A stretch of 64,000 nucleotides of DNA, taken from Thermoplasmata archaeon. Its GTDB lineage: Archaea > Thermoplasmatota > Thermoplasmata > Thermoplasmatales > Thermoplasmataceae. The notes beneath the pieces are model-generated. The model was not told the DNA's origin, made no database searches, and saw only the letters and a program-made list of their open reading frames with translations. The translations under genes and the position numbers were made by a program. Location: contig JAJZXB010000003.1 of NCBI GenBank assembly GCA_021846395.1, positions 1 through 64,000 of the forward strand, written 5' to 3'. Positions 26,683-36,196 of this stretch are shown here, piece by piece. The stretch's first letter is position 1; every line of letters begins with the position of its first letter.

Positions 26683-27111
26683 ATGCCCATAATAAGAAAG
26701 ATTATCATACTGGACAGGTTAAAAGAAATCGAAAATTCCCTTGATTTAATCACAAATAATATTCCAGAAAATTATGGGGATTTCAAAAACATGGGTCTAA
26801 TAAAGGATGATATAATGAAACGTGAAGAATTCATAATTCAAAATATAATAGATATATGTGCTATTATTTCTTCAGATATGAAGCTGGAAAAACCTTATTC
26901 CGAGTATGATATAATTGACAATTTAAAAAAGTCTGGAATTTTGAGTGAGGATTTATCCTCAAAAATTAAGGAAATGAAGAGTTTAAGGAACATACTTTTG
27001 CACAGGTACGGTAAAATCAATGATGAACTGGTTTACAAATCTCTAATAAATAATTTGGAAGATGTGGAACAATTTGTTAAGAATATCAAGATTTTATTAA
27101 ACAAGAATTAA
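26683..27111 (+). CDS. hepT: HepT-type HEPN ribonuclease toxin (DUF86)
   Basis: A 142-residue helical protein. Near residue 108 it has SLRNILLHRY, the R-x4-H-x-Y motif of HepT, in which Arg and His form the RNase site and the Tyr is the residue AMPylated by MntA. The N-terminal helices (RLKEIENSLDLI) and the FIIQNIIDICAII segment fit DUF86. The toxin frame is intact while the antitoxin start upstream looks damaged. The genes are separated by only three bases. This is a different HEPN class from the one at 15378-15785. Confidence 0.85.
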   Translation: MPIIRKIIILDRLKEIENSLDLITNNIPENYGDFKNMGLIKDDIMKREEFIIQNIIDICAIISSDMKLEKPYSEYDIIDNLKKSGILSEDLSSKIKEMKSLRNILLHRYGKINDELVYKSLINNLEDVEQFVKNIKILLNKN

Positions 27112-27199
27112 TAATTTCATAATTGCTCTATCAAAAATAATTCCTATGAAGGCAAATATTAAAATAAAACCTTATATAATGTTATTCAATAACGACAAT

Positions 27200-27580
27200 A
27201 TGACGATATATCAGGGTAAAGGTACAAAAAAATTTACTGGTGGAAAATTAAGAAGCAACCATTCCAAAAGAAGATATGAACTTGGCAGGGAACCATCTCT
27301 TACCAGAATTGGTGAAACAGAGAGGAGAACGTTAAGGACAATGGGAGGTAACCTCAAGAATATACTTTTAAGGGAACAGTATGTAAACGTTTACAATCCA
27401 GAGGATAAAAAATCAAAAAGGGTTAAGATTGTTACAGTCAAGGAAAATCAGGCTGATCCACATTATGTACAGAGAAATATAATGAATAAGGGTACAATCA
27501 TTTCAACAGAAATTGGGAATGCAAAAATAACCTCAAGGCCAGGCCATGATGGTATAATCAACGCAATACTCATAAAATGA
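27200..27580 (+). CDS. rps8e: Ribosomal protein S8e
   Basis: The 126-residue small-subunit protein starts at the ATG giving MTIYQGKGTKKFTGGK; the open frame extends 18 codons upstream but that part is AT-rich and not in the family. The segments RRYELGREP, RTLRTMGGNLK and TSRPGHDG are diagnostic for the archaeal/eukaryotic S8e family. The ATGA overlap with srp19 makes a translation-machinery operon. Confidence 0.96.
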   Translation: MTIYQGKGTKKFTGGKLRSNHSKRRYELGREPSLTRIGETERRTLRTMGGNLKNILLREQYVNVYNPEDKKSKRVKIVTVKENQADPHYVQRNIMNKGTIISTEIGNAKITSRPGHDGIINAILIK

Positions 27581-27825
27581 TAACCATATATTCACAATAT
27601 TTCAATCCTGCTATTAGTCGCAGAATGGGCAGGAGAATAAGAAAGGATAAAGCTGTAAATTACAGGGATGAGAGGCTTGAGTCCATACTCAGGGCAATGA
27701 ATTTAAAATATGAAATAAGAAAATGCTATTATCCAAGAGTTCCATATGAGGAAACAAATATGTTTTTGATTGAGGGGAATATTAAAAAAAGTACCCTATT
27801 GAAAGTAATAGAAAACAGATTATGA
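27577..27825 (+). CDS. srp19: Signal recognition particle subunit SRP19
   Basis: The 82-residue RNA-binding protein has the typical start (ITIYSQYFNPAISRRMGRRI) and the internal RKCYYPRVPYEETN. SRP19 binds the tips of 7S RNA helices 6 and 8 and prepares SRP54 binding for membrane protein targeting. It overlaps rps8e by four bases and ends six bases inside the convergent priL gene. Confidence 0.93.
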   Translation: MITIYSQYFNPAISRRMGRRIRKDKAVNYRDERLESILRAMNLKYEIRKCYYPRVPYEETNMFLIEGNIKKSTLLKVIENRL

Positions 27826-28815
27826 TTTTTTGTCTTTTTTCTTGACTTCATAATACTGAAGTGGATGTTTTATATGCGGGCATAATTTATCATCCCCCAT
27901 ATAGCATAGGTGATTTGATCTCAATGTTGCGCATTTTGGAGGGTTGTATTCAGTACCGGATATTTTTCCTGTTAGATGGTCGATCTGATATATTGCACTG
28001 TTTTCATCAAAATCGGCGGTTCCCTTAAATGTTCTGACTATATCTTCATTCTGCATTCCAATGTGATGGAGGAATGTTGCAAGTGTGAGCCTTGCCATAT
28101 GGGAAGGGTTTCCACCATCCCGAATTTCCGTAATGTACTCCTTTATGCATGGCGGAAATATAGAAAAATCCACATCCCCTAGATTTATTTGATTTTTTGC
28201 ATTGATTTTTTTAAAGGTTTCACGGTAATTTTCAATTTTGCCACTGTATTGCCTGAATACCGTTCTGGCATTTGTTTTATTGATATTGTTGTAAATATCC
28301 ATAATTTTTTTGACAAAATATTCTCTCAAAATGTGTATGAGCTGATCCATTTCAAGATATACATATCCAGATTCGAGTTTCTGGTAAATCAATCTATATT
28401 TATACCCGGAAATCTTTTTGTTGTTTGAAATAAAAAAGTTGAACGGTGTTTTGAAAAGATTATCAACAATAGAAACTTCAATACCAAGCATGTTGCAATA
28501 TGTTGATATGATTTCCCTCTCTTTTTTACCCTCACGAGTTAAAATATATTTCAAAACGTCCCTCTGGTCGATAATAAACCTTGATGTGAGGGCATTCTGG
28601 TTTATGTCTTTCAATGCCCATAATGTTATTGCGAAAGCTTCCTGGCTCATTGAAATATTGTATTTTTCATTGCTGGCATATTTTTTAATGAGCCCCTTCA
28701 GGTAATCATCTGATTCAATTATAAATTTCCTTTCACCAATGGAATTTACCAGATTTTCAACTTTTTCTTTCGATTGAAGCATTTCAAAGTCAATAAATAA
28801 TTTTGAATGTATCAT
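27820..28815 (-). CDS. priL: DNA primase large subunit
   Basis: The 331-residue protein has an N-terminal helical part and a C-terminal iron-sulfur domain. Candidate [4Fe-4S] cysteines are in FPPCIKEY, PPKCATLRSNHLC and DDKLCPHIKHPLQYY, and THHIG-like segments (LATFLHHIGM) lie between. PriL supports PriS in initiation and length counting of RNA-DNA primers. It is directly followed upstream by pepQ with no intergenic base (28815/28816), so the two share a transcript. Confidence 0.92.
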   Translation of the reverse strand: MIHSKLFIDFEMLQSKEKVENLVNSIGERKFIIESDDYLKGLIKKYASNEKYNISMSQEAFAITLWALKDINQNALTSRFIIDQRDVLKYILTREGKKEREIISTYCNMLGIEVSIVDNLFKTPFNFFISNNKKISGYKYRLIYQKLESGYVYLEMDQLIHILREYFVKKIMDIYNNINKTNARTVFRQYSGKIENYRETFKKINAKNQINLGDVDFSIFPPCIKEYITEIRDGGNPSHMARLTLATFLHHIGMQNEDIVRTFKGTADFDENSAIYQIDHLTGKISGTEYNPPKCATLRSNHLCYMGDDKLCPHIKHPLQYYEVKKKDKKS

Positions 28816-29895
28816 TTATAATTCAATTAAATCCTTTGGTGCTGTTGTAATCTGTTCGTATCCGCCCTTTTTAACAAGCACATCATCCTCTATTCGCACC
28901 CCGCCAAAATCAGGAATGTATATTCCAGGTTCCTCTGTCACCACCATATTGCTCTTGAGTATAAAATCATATGATGGGGATAATGCAGGATGGTCATGTA
29001 CATCCATACCCAAACCGTGCCCAAGACTGTGTATAAACCTATCTTTATATTTCGTACTGTCAATAATGTCTCTGGCTATCTTATCTATGCTTCTGCCATT
29101 TTCATTTTCTTTTATGCTTTTCATACTTTCGCTTTGAGCCTTTTTTACAGTTTCATACATCAATTTTTGCTCTTCACTGGCTTTTCCAAAAATGAATGTT
29201 CTTGTAATATCAGAACAGTACCTCTGGTAAAGTGCCCCATAATCGATCAGTACAAAATCGTTTTTCCTTAATTTGCACTTTCCTGGTGAATAATGTGGTA
29301 TTGCAGAATTTTTACCAAATCCAACTATTGTGTTGAATGATTCTCCGGAAGCTCCATTCTTCATCATGGCATAGATCATCTCGGAAGCTACTTCGGTTTC
29401 CGTTATCCCCTCCCTTATTTTTTTCAATACATCATCAAAGGAATCGCTGGCTATTCTTGCTGCTTCCCTTATTTTTTTGATTTCATCCTCTTCCTTAATC
29501 TTTCTGGCTTCAATAATTGATTGAGAAATATCTATAAATTCCTTATCCGGAATAATATTGAGTATATCCTTATATGATTCAAGAGTTAGTGATGAGTAAT
29601 TTATTCCTATAGTTATGTCCTTTTCGAATAATTTTTTCAATATTTCACTAGCTTCATTTCTGTTTTTAAATGTAAGCACATCAAAACCAGTTTCCCTTGC
29701 TGCGGTTTCTTCTAATTCGGACGTTATAATTTTTATTTCATTGGGCTTAACATATAATGCTGATCCCTCAAATAATCCACTTTTTGCTCCTGTAAGATAG
29801 AAAAAAGTTTTGTCTATCTGGTTTTCTCCGCCGTTAAATATCAGCGCAACGTTGACATCTCTGACATAGTCGAAGATTCTTTTACTTTTCATCAT
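28816..29895 (-). CDS. pepQ: Xaa-Pro dipeptidase / aminopeptidase P (M24 family)
   Basis: The 359-residue metallopeptidase cleaves N-terminal X-Pro bonds. The five metal ligands of the pita-bread fold are visible in order: the two Asp of LIDYGALYQRYCSDITRTF, His in SLGHGLGMDVHDHP, Glu in TEEPGIYIP and Glu in GVRIEDDVLV. A creatinase-like N-terminal domain covers about residues 1-125. It is cytoplasmic peptide turnover. It is the first gene before priL, with no gap. Confidence 0.93.
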   Translation of the reverse strand: MMKSKRIFDYVRDVNVALIFNGGENQIDKTFFYLTGAKSGLFEGSALYVKPNEIKIITSELEETAARETGFDVLTFKNRNEASEILKKLFEKDITIGINYSSLTLESYKDILNIIPDKEFIDISQSIIEARKIKEEDEIKKIREAARIASDSFDDVLKKIREGITETEVASEMIYAMMKNGASGESFNTIVGFGKNSAIPHYSPGKCKLRKNDFVLIDYGALYQRYCSDITRTFIFGKASEEQKLMYETVKKAQSESMKSIKENENGRSIDKIARDIIDSTKYKDRFIHSLGHGLGMDVHDHPALSPSYDFILKSNMVVTEEPGIYIPDFGGVRIEDDVLVKKGGYEQITTAPKDLIEL

Positions 29896-29972
29896 TATTT
29901 ATTTTAATTTTGAATATAACAGTTTCGCTTGAGCATGTGCATGTATTAAATATGCATTTTTAATTTCATATC

Positions 29973-31202
29973 ATGTATGATATTGTATTCTCCGGTAAAT
30001 TCTATTATGATGGAAGTTTTCAGGATCTCGATATAGGCGTGTCTGATGGGATTATTGTGGAAATTAAAAAACACATAAACTTTAGCCATAGAATTCTGAA
30101 AAATGCAGTTATCCCAGCAGGTACAGATACACATGTTCATTTCAGGGATCCCGGTGAAACTGAAATGGAGGATTTCAATACAGGTACGGTATCAGCGGCT
30201 TTTGGCGGTACCACTACAATATTTGATATGCCAAATAACAGAATAAAAATAGACAATTATGCAGCGTATAAAGATAAATTGGAAATAGTCAGAAGAAAGG
30301 CATATTGTGATTTTGGATTATATTCAATGTTCAATGGAGGCAATTCAAATATCATCAGCAAAGAATCATCTGGGATAAAAATATTTATGGGAAACACAAC
30401 AAATGTGGATTCAAATATTGATACAAACAGCAATGAGATTGATATGATAAATAATATGAATATTCCGGTTGTGTTTCACGCTGAGGATAAATATTGCCTG
30501 GATAAAAATTTTATCAATGCAAAAAATCCCAAAGAATATAGCAGGTCAAGGCCTCAATTATGTGAAGATATAGCAATAAAAAAAGCTGAAAACATGAATT
30601 TCAAAAATGGAATAATAGCACACATAACACATGCAATGAATACAAAATATTTCAGGGAAGCAGCACCTCACCATCTTTTACTTAATGATGAGATGCCACT
30701 GAAATCCTATGGAAAGGTTAATCCTCCATTGAGAAGTCCAGAAATACAGAAAGATTTGCTTGATTATTTTACAGGTGGGAATGTTGACCTTATATCTTCT
30801 GACCATGCTCCACATACTCAAAAAGAGAAGGAGGATTTTCAATATGCCTCTGCAGGCATAATTGGAGTTGAAACAAGAATGCCATTAATGCTTGCACTGG
30901 TTGAAAAGAAAATAACCACATTCGAAAATTTTTACAGAACATGCATTTACAATCCTGCTAAATTGTTCAATTTAAAGAAAGGAATAATCAAAAAGGGATA
31001 TTTTGCGGATTTCATGACTGTTGATTTTACAAAAATGAAAAGGCTCAATGAGAATAGACTTCATTCTAAGAACCCAGTATCTCCATTCAATGATTTTGAT
31101 GTCCTGTTCCCTGATGATGTGATTATCAGGGGCAATCGCATAATTGAAGGAGGAGAGCTAATAAATGATCAGCTGGGAAAATATGTAAATGATTTAAGAT
31201 AA
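29973..31202 (+). CDS. pyrC: Dihydroorotase
   Basis: The 409-residue amidohydrolase converts carbamoyl aspartate to dihydroorotate in pyrimidine synthesis. Metal ligands: His54 and His56 in GTDTHVHFRDPG, a Lys candidate in SGIKIFMGNTT, His in PVVFHAED and AHITHAM, and Asp in SSDHAPHT. Archaeal class I length. The start is close to a TATA-like element upstream, suggesting a leaderless mRNA. It diverges from pepQ and ends next to the convergent phosphatase gene. Confidence 0.94.
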   Translation: MYDIVFSGKFYYDGSFQDLDIGVSDGIIVEIKKHINFSHRILKNAVIPAGTDTHVHFRDPGETEMEDFNTGTVSAAFGGTTTIFDMPNNRIKIDNYAAYKDKLEIVRRKAYCDFGLYSMFNGGNSNIISKESSGIKIFMGNTTNVDSNIDTNSNEIDMINNMNIPVVFHAEDKYCLDKNFINAKNPKEYSRSRPQLCEDIAIKKAENMNFKNGIIAHITHAMNTKYFREAAPHHLLLNDEMPLKSYGKVNPPLRSPEIQKDLLDYFTGGNVDLISSDHAPHTQKEKEDFQYASAGIIGVETRMPLMLALVEKKITTFENFYRTCIYNPAKLFNLKKGIIKKGYFADFMTVDFTKMKRLNENRLHSKNPVSPFNDFDVLFPDDVIIRGNRIIEGGELINDQLGKYVNDLR

Positions 31203-31203
31203 G

Positions 31204-31875
31204 TTATAGTAAGTGATAATGTTCAAAAATATCACCTATTTCATTTCCGTAGGGATATTCCGAAACATACTCACTCAGATTTCTTATACTGCTGGAGGCA
31301 TTTGAGGGTGAAGCCCTGTGGACATTCAATTCAAACATGCTTAAATCATTGTCAGAATCCCCAATAACAAGTATATTGGAGTTGTCAATGTCATATAATT
31401 TTTTTAAATATTCAACTGCAAATGCTTTATTCTGGCCCCTGTTCATAATATGCCAAGCAAATTTGCTGTCAACTATGTAAAGGCCTTTTTCAACTGCCTT
31501 TTTAGACACTGCTTCCCGATCTTCTTCATCCATTGTAAATGCTACAGAAGTTTCACGCCATTGATTTGTAAACATTTCCCTGGCACTTGTTGTCCTTGAA
31601 ATTTCATTTAAAAATTGCTTAGGCAAATTTTTGGAAAAGAAATGTGTTATTTCAGAATTATTCAGCATTATGCCTCCATTTTCACCAAAAACAGGGCCGT
31701 TTATACCAATATAAGTTTTTAAACCAAACATTACCGGAATGACATTTCCACTAACTAGTGATACCAAAATATCGTTGGAGATGACTTTTCTTATATTTTC
31801 AATTGCATTCAGCGATATTTTTCTGGCTTTATCTGTCAATGTACCGTCAACATCAAGAACTATGAGTTTAATCAT
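31204..31875 (-). CDS. Phosphoglycolate phosphatase, archaeal HAD type
   Basis: A 223-residue HAD-superfamily enzyme with DVDGTLTD (8-15) carrying both catalytic Asp residues, LVSGNVIPV (motif II), a Lys in the cap-adjacent segment RGQNKAFAVEYL, and VIGDSDNDLSMF (motif IV). It resembles the structurally known Thermoplasma phosphoglycolate phosphatase (TA0175-like, type C2B cap). It removes phosphoglycolate or related small sugar phosphates. One base separates it from the convergent pyrC stop. Confidence 0.88.
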   Translation of the reverse strand: MIKLIVLDVDGTLTDKARKISLNAIENIRKVISNDILVSLVSGNVIPVMFGLKTYIGINGPVFGENGGIMLNNSEITHFFSKNLPKQFLNEISRTTSAREMFTNQWRETSVAFTMDEEDREAVSKKAVEKGLYIVDSKFAWHIMNRGQNKAFAVEYLKKLYDIDNSNILVIGDSDNDLSMFELNVHRASPSNASSSIRNLSEYVSEYPYGNEIGDIFEHYHLL

Positions 31876-31915
31876 TTTTAGTAATATTTATAAAATTTAT
31901 AAACATTTATAGTCG

Positions 31916-32221
31916 ATGAAGGATCAGAACCTCATAAATATTGCAAATGAAAGAATAACCCGCCTTTTCAAAGAGGCACAAAATGCGATGAATGAAGAAT
32001 TTTCCAGAAGATATATTGCTGTCATGGAAAACTTATCGAAAAGAATGAATGTGACTCTGCCTCAGAATATTAAAAAATCATACTGTAAAAAATGCAAGAA
32101 TCTGTATAAACGTCCAGATTTTAGAATTAAAAATAGGCTGATAATAATTAAATGTGAGAATTGCGGGAATGTAAGAAGGATTCCCATCAATCAACAGTTT
32201 CAAGCTCAAAATAAATTTTAA
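31916..32221 (+). CDS. rnp4: Ribonuclease P protein component 4 (Rpp21)
   Basis: The 101-residue protein has two N-terminal helices (NIANERITRLFKEAQ) and a zinc ribbon formed by YCKKCKNLY and IIKCENCGNVRR. Rpp21 with Rpp29 supports the specificity domain of RNase P RNA during tRNA 5' maturation. The last 35 bases overlap the convergent small gene. Confidence 0.9.
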   Translation: MKDQNLINIANERITRLFKEAQNAMNEEFSRRYIAVMENLSKRMNVTLPQNIKKSYCKKCKNLYKRPDFRIKNRLIIIKCENCGNVRRIPINQQFQAQNKF

Positions 32222-32411
32222 ATCCTTGTAACGTTGCCTGTATTTTGTCAGCAAACCATATAGCATCCTCTGCTGTTGCTGAATCTGGCCAGTTGTATAC
32301 CATATCCTGTTCCCCCTTTATCAGAGAAAAACCGAGGGACCTTAATCTATCAACTATTTCACTGGGCTTGGTTCCCTCGCTATTGAATATCACTTTAAGG
32401 AAAGTCTTCAT
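32187..32411 (-). CDS. Small conserved-looking protein, 74 aa, function unknown
   Basis: The preferred start is MKTFLKVIFNSEGTKPSEIV; the frame continues six codons upstream. The predicted fold is alpha/beta: strand (FLKVIFN), helix (KPSEIVDRLRSLG), strand (FSLIKG), helix (TAEDAIWFADKIQATLQG), strand (FKIYFELET), resembling an ACT/ferredoxin-like unit. I do not recognise a named family. It is convergent with rnp4 and its start faces away from the exporter gene; the strand is the same as the RND gene downstream of it in transcription terms upstream at 32438, with a 26-base gap, so it may be the tail gene of that transcript. Confidence 0.6.
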   Translation of the reverse strand: MKTFLKVIFNSEGTKPSEIVDRLRSLGFSLIKGEQDMVYNWPDSATAEDAIWFADKIQATLQGFKIYFELETVD

Positions 32412-32437
32412 AGTACGTAAATATGGCATCGTATATA

Positions 32438-35167
32438 TTATTTTTCCGTCTTTTTAATTTTTGAAGGCCACCAGTTATATTTGTCTAGCAGTAACATGAT
32501 TATTGGAACAAAGAACATCCAGCTTACAAAAGTATCTATCAGTGCTCCAAGAGCCAAGCCAACGCCTATTTCCTGCAATATCGGGATACCGCTGAAGTAC
32601 AGTGCACCAAATGTTGCAAACAGTAAAGTACCCAAAGTTATTATGACACCGCCATTTTCCACTATGGCATTGCCTATTGCATCATCGTTTGATTGCCCAT
32701 TCATTACATTTTCCTTTACCCGCGAAACCATGAAGATATCATAGTCCAGCCCTACGGCAAGCATGGTAATAAATACAAACAGTGGAAGGAATATAATCAA
32801 TGGTAAATGCAGTATATAATAGAATATTATGTATGTCAGTGAAAGAGCCATGATAACCGCCGCCATAACCATAAGTATCAGCCTCACAGGAGTAAATGCA
32901 GATGATAATTGTATCAGAAGTATTGCAAATACGGCGAACCCAAGTATTGGAACCATTTTTTCAAATGAGGATAATGTGAAGGAATATGCGTTATTCAGAT
33001 ACGAAGTTAAACCACCAACATATGCTTTATAATCTCCACCACTGGATGAAACAATGGAACTTAGATTATTTACGTAATGTGCCGATTTTGAGCTCCATGC
33101 GATATTGGATAGATATATAACAATCTCGGCATAATGGGAATTATTTCCTATATATGAGTTTGTTTTATGGCCATAGTCACTCATATATAATGATCTGACA
33201 TTCAATTGACCGGTGGAATTCAATGATACCGGCTTGCCAAATGGGTATCCGATGCCATAAACCTGTGCAACATAGCTGGAATTTTTAATTCTATTTTCCA
33301 TTGCCAATAGATGATTGTACTCAGTTTTATTATATGTAATATTTTTACCACTGTGGGTTATCAATGGCGATGTGAAATTTACCATAACATATGCGGGATC
33401 AAACAGATCATAATGGAAGGATGAATTTACTACAGTTAATGACTGCATTCCGCTGCTAGCGGGAAGCAATGAAAAAACATCCATGTTTGTTGGTGTTTCT
33501 GCATATAGATACATTGTGCTTACGGTAACAACAGCGAATATCACAAATATTTTCTTTCTATTTTTTAATGTGAATTTGGAAACTTTCTCCATGCTCCTTT
33601 CAAACGGTAATTTTTGATTTTCCCTTATTTTTGATGGATAAAATATTTTATCATTCAGAATGCTTATTAGTGATATCAAGAGTGTATTTGCAATTATAAT
33701 TGTTATAACCGCAGCAATTGCGTTTGAAAAGCCTGCATCACTGAATAACGGTATATTTGATAGCCATAAAACTATGTATGATATAGCAACAGCAAGGCCT
33801 GATGTGAATACAGCATGACCTGCCCACTTGGCTGCATTTGAAACTGGTTCCTTGCTTCTATTTCGCCTCTCTGTTCTGTATCTTGATAATATATACACAG
33901 AATAATCTGATGCTATGCCTAGAATAAGTATAAACAATAGTGTGGGTGTGATATATGAAATTTTCGTGCCAAGTACATATTTATACAATATGCCTATTAT
34001 TCCACCAGATATTACAGAAGAGAACACAAACATCAAGAATGGTACAAATGCAGTTACAGGCGATCTGAAGTATATTCCAACAATAGCTATAGAAATAATT
34101 ATTCCTATGGCAAGTGCCATGATCATACCGTGGGAAATTTCACCTGATAGCTGACTGCTGGAAACGGTAGAACCCGCAAGATAATAATTACTGTTTGGTA
34201 TCTTCTTTGAATATGAACTTTCTATGCTTTCTATGTGTGTCTGTTCTGCCGAGGTCAATTTACCTGAGTATTTAAATATCAATATTGTTGTATCATTTTT
34301 GGTGTTTATCAATGATGAGGAAGCATATTCTGATGGCAAAACAGGATATCTATTATATGAATTATTTTTAATTGTAGAGGGTACAAGGGATGAAACTGTT
34401 GTGTTGTTCAGTTTATATAAATAACTCCTGTACGTTGAATTATTTATTTTTAAATATGGATTTCCCTGTGTCATATGCTGACTCCCATTGTATGTTTCAT
34501 TCACCGTTAATCCTAATAAATGAGTATTAAGAGTTGCGGGAGATTTTGCAATATTCATTGCTGATTGTATAAAATCCGTTGTATTTACTGGAGATGAAGT
34601 ATTTGAAATGCCATAGGTTCCCAAAATTTTTTCAAATAACGGACCAAGAGTTGTATTTGATTGAATTTTTTGTTCTATTTTGGATGCGTTATATTTCCCA
34701 TGTGAGCCCAAATATAAACCAACAATATATTTGTTTAAACCATAGGTACCGCTTTCAAGACCCTTAATATTCCCGGAAAACCCTGTTAGGGTTGAATTTT
34801 CGACAGTATATATACTTGTAACACTTTTATATCCAATATTTGTACTGTTGAGATAATTTATTATAGATCCCTGAAAGTCCATTAATTTATCATTCACGGT
34901 CTTATTGTCTATATTTGTATTATTTGCGACAATTATAATTTGGTTACCTGAGGTTGAAGTTCCAAATTCATTTGTAAGAATTTTATTTGCTTCATAGGAT
35001 GATGAATGCTTTGTGACAAGTGAATTTGTAACATTATAGGATGTATCTGTAAACAATAATGTTGCAAATGGAATCATTATTAAAAACAAAATTATCCAGA
35101 AAGCGAGTATTATTTTTCTGTTTTTTTGGGAGAATTGCCCTATTTTCTTAAATGAGGATTCAAACAT
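32438..35167 (-). CDS. RND-superfamily exporter (MMPL/HpnN type)
   Basis: A 909-residue membrane protein with the duplicated RND plan: a single N-terminal helix (about 20-40), a large extracytoplasmic domain rich in N-x-S/T sequons, five helices (about 345-500), a second loop domain (about 545-720) and five final helices. Conserved charged residues sit in SDYSVYILSRYRTERR and GLDYDIFMVSRVKE, the family's proton-relay segments in helix 4 and its repeat. Such exporters move lipids, hopanoid/isoprenoid-like molecules or drugs. No periplasmic partners are expected in a single-membrane archaeon. Confidence 0.85.
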   Translation of the reverse strand: MFESSFKKIGQFSQKNRKIILAFWIILFLIMIPFATLLFTDTSYNVTNSLVTKHSSSYEANKILTNEFGTSTSGNQIIIVANNTNIDNKTVNDKLMDFQGSIINYLNSTNIGYKSVTSIYTVENSTLTGFSGNIKGLESGTYGLNKYIVGLYLGSHGKYNASKIEQKIQSNTTLGPLFEKILGTYGISNTSSPVNTTDFIQSAMNIAKSPATLNTHLLGLTVNETYNGSQHMTQGNPYLKINNSTYRSYLYKLNNTTVSSLVPSTIKNNSYNRYPVLPSEYASSSLINTKNDTTILIFKYSGKLTSAEQTHIESIESSYSKKIPNSNYYLAGSTVSSSQLSGEISHGMIMALAIGIIISIAIVGIYFRSPVTAFVPFLMFVFSSVISGGIIGILYKYVLGTKISYITPTLLFILILGIASDYSVYILSRYRTERRNRSKEPVSNAAKWAGHAVFTSGLAVAISYIVLWLSNIPLFSDAGFSNAIAAVITIIIANTLLISLISILNDKIFYPSKIRENQKLPFERSMEKVSKFTLKNRKKIFVIFAVVTVSTMYLYAETPTNMDVFSLLPASSGMQSLTVVNSSFHYDLFDPAYVMVNFTSPLITHSGKNITYNKTEYNHLLAMENRIKNSSYVAQVYGIGYPFGKPVSLNSTGQLNVRSLYMSDYGHKTNSYIGNNSHYAEIVIYLSNIAWSSKSAHYVNNLSSIVSSSGGDYKAYVGGLTSYLNNAYSFTLSSFEKMVPILGFAVFAILLIQLSSAFTPVRLILMVMAAVIMALSLTYIIFYYILHLPLIIFLPLFVFITMLAVGLDYDIFMVSRVKENVMNGQSNDDAIGNAIVENGGVIITLGTLLFATFGALYFSGIPILQEIGVGLALGALIDTFVSWMFFVPIIMLLLDKYNWWPSKIKKTEK

Positions 35168-35281
35168 TAAAGATACAATTGCACATATCTATATATACTT
35201 TAATAATAAATATTTCTTTTCAGGAATCTTTTTACGTGCACCATTTAATAATATTTATATTTAAAATTAGAATTGATACAT

Positions 35282-36196
35282 ATGCAATATACGAAAATTG
35301 ATATCAATTCATATTTATATAAATTATTACAGCAGATACCGGAAGGTTATGTAACAACCTATGGAATACTGGCAGAAGCTCTCGGAGATAAAAGGGTAGC
35401 AAGATCTGTTGGCTACATGCTTTCCATAAATGATAAACCAGATGTATTTCCCTGCTATAAGGTAGTGTATTCAGATGGAAGATCTGGCAAGTATGCTCTG
35501 GGCAGTGAGGAGAAAATAAGAAGACTTACAGGTGACGGAATAGGGATAAATAACGGCAAAATAGAGAATTTCGAAAATAAGGTGTTTAAGGATTTTAAAA
35601 CTGATTATCCATTAAGAGAATTGCAGAAAGAACAGATTAAAATAGCTTCAATGGCAGATTTTAATGAACATCCAGTACCTGAAAAAATTGCAGCTATAGA
35701 TGTTTCATATTGTAATGATTATGGTTATGCATCAATGGTATTTTCAGGCTCTGATGATGTACGAGGTTATGTTGCAAAGGTCAAATTTCCCTATATGAGC
35801 TCCTATCTTGCGTATCGTGAGTTACCATTTATTGAAAAAATTGCACAAGATTTTGATGGTCTGATATTAATTGATGCAAATGGATTGCTTCATCCAAGAG
35901 AAGCGGGATTAGCAACGTTTGCTGGCGTAATAATGAATAAGCATACAATAGGTGTTGCAAAATCTCTTTTGTTTGGAAATATCAGAAATAGTTATATTTA
36001 TTATAACAATAAACCATTGGGATATGAAATAAACAAGAGAACCATTGTGAGTCCTGGAAACTTTATGAGCCTCCAACAATCAATAAATATCATTAAAAAT
36101 ATTGGGAACAATAAATATCCAAAATTATTGAAGAGGGCTCATGATGAAACCGTTAAATTGAGGAATGCGGAGATTGCCGAGATAGGTCAAAGGTGA
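35282..36196 (+). CDS. Fused O6-alkylguanine alkyltransferase / endonuclease V
   Basis: A 304-residue fusion. Residues 1-90 are an alkyltransferase C-terminal domain (IPEGYVTTYG, the Arg finger region ARSVGYML, active-site PCYKVV with Cys58, and SDGRSGKYALG). Residues 105-290 are endonuclease V (AAIDVSY with catalytic Asp, AYRELPF with Glu, LILIDANGLLHPREAG with Asp), which nicks DNA near deaminated bases. A bifunctional protein of this type is known from Ferroplasma acidarmanus. The ATG at 35282 is chosen over a TTG nine bases upstream because a TATA-like box lies about 25-30 bases before it. The last ten codons lie inside tRNA-Leu(CAG). Confidence 0.93.
   Translation: MQYTKIDINSYLYKLLQQIPEGYVTTYGILAEALGDKRVARSVGYMLSINDKPDVFPCYKVVYSDGRSGKYALGSEEKIRRLTGDGIGINNGKIENFENKVFKDFKTDYPLRELQKEQIKIASMADFNEHPVPEKIAAIDVSYCNDYGYASMVFSGSDDVRGYVAKVKFPYMSSYLAYRELPFIEKIAQDFDGLILIDANGLLHPREAGLATFAGVIMNKHTIGVAKSLLFGNIRNSYIYYNNKPLGYEINKRTIVSPGNFMSLQQSINIIKNIGNNKYPKLLKRAHDETVKLRNAEIAEIGQR

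Noticed and set aside
27820-27825. Overlap of srp19 and priL as evidence of fusion or readthrough
   Set aside because: A six-base convergent overlap is common in compact archaeal genomes and is not unusual by itself.
27820-28815. Replication origin near priL or polB
   Set aside because: No Orc1/Cdc6 gene and no cluster of origin-like repeats was seen; primase and polymerase genes alone do not indicate an origin.
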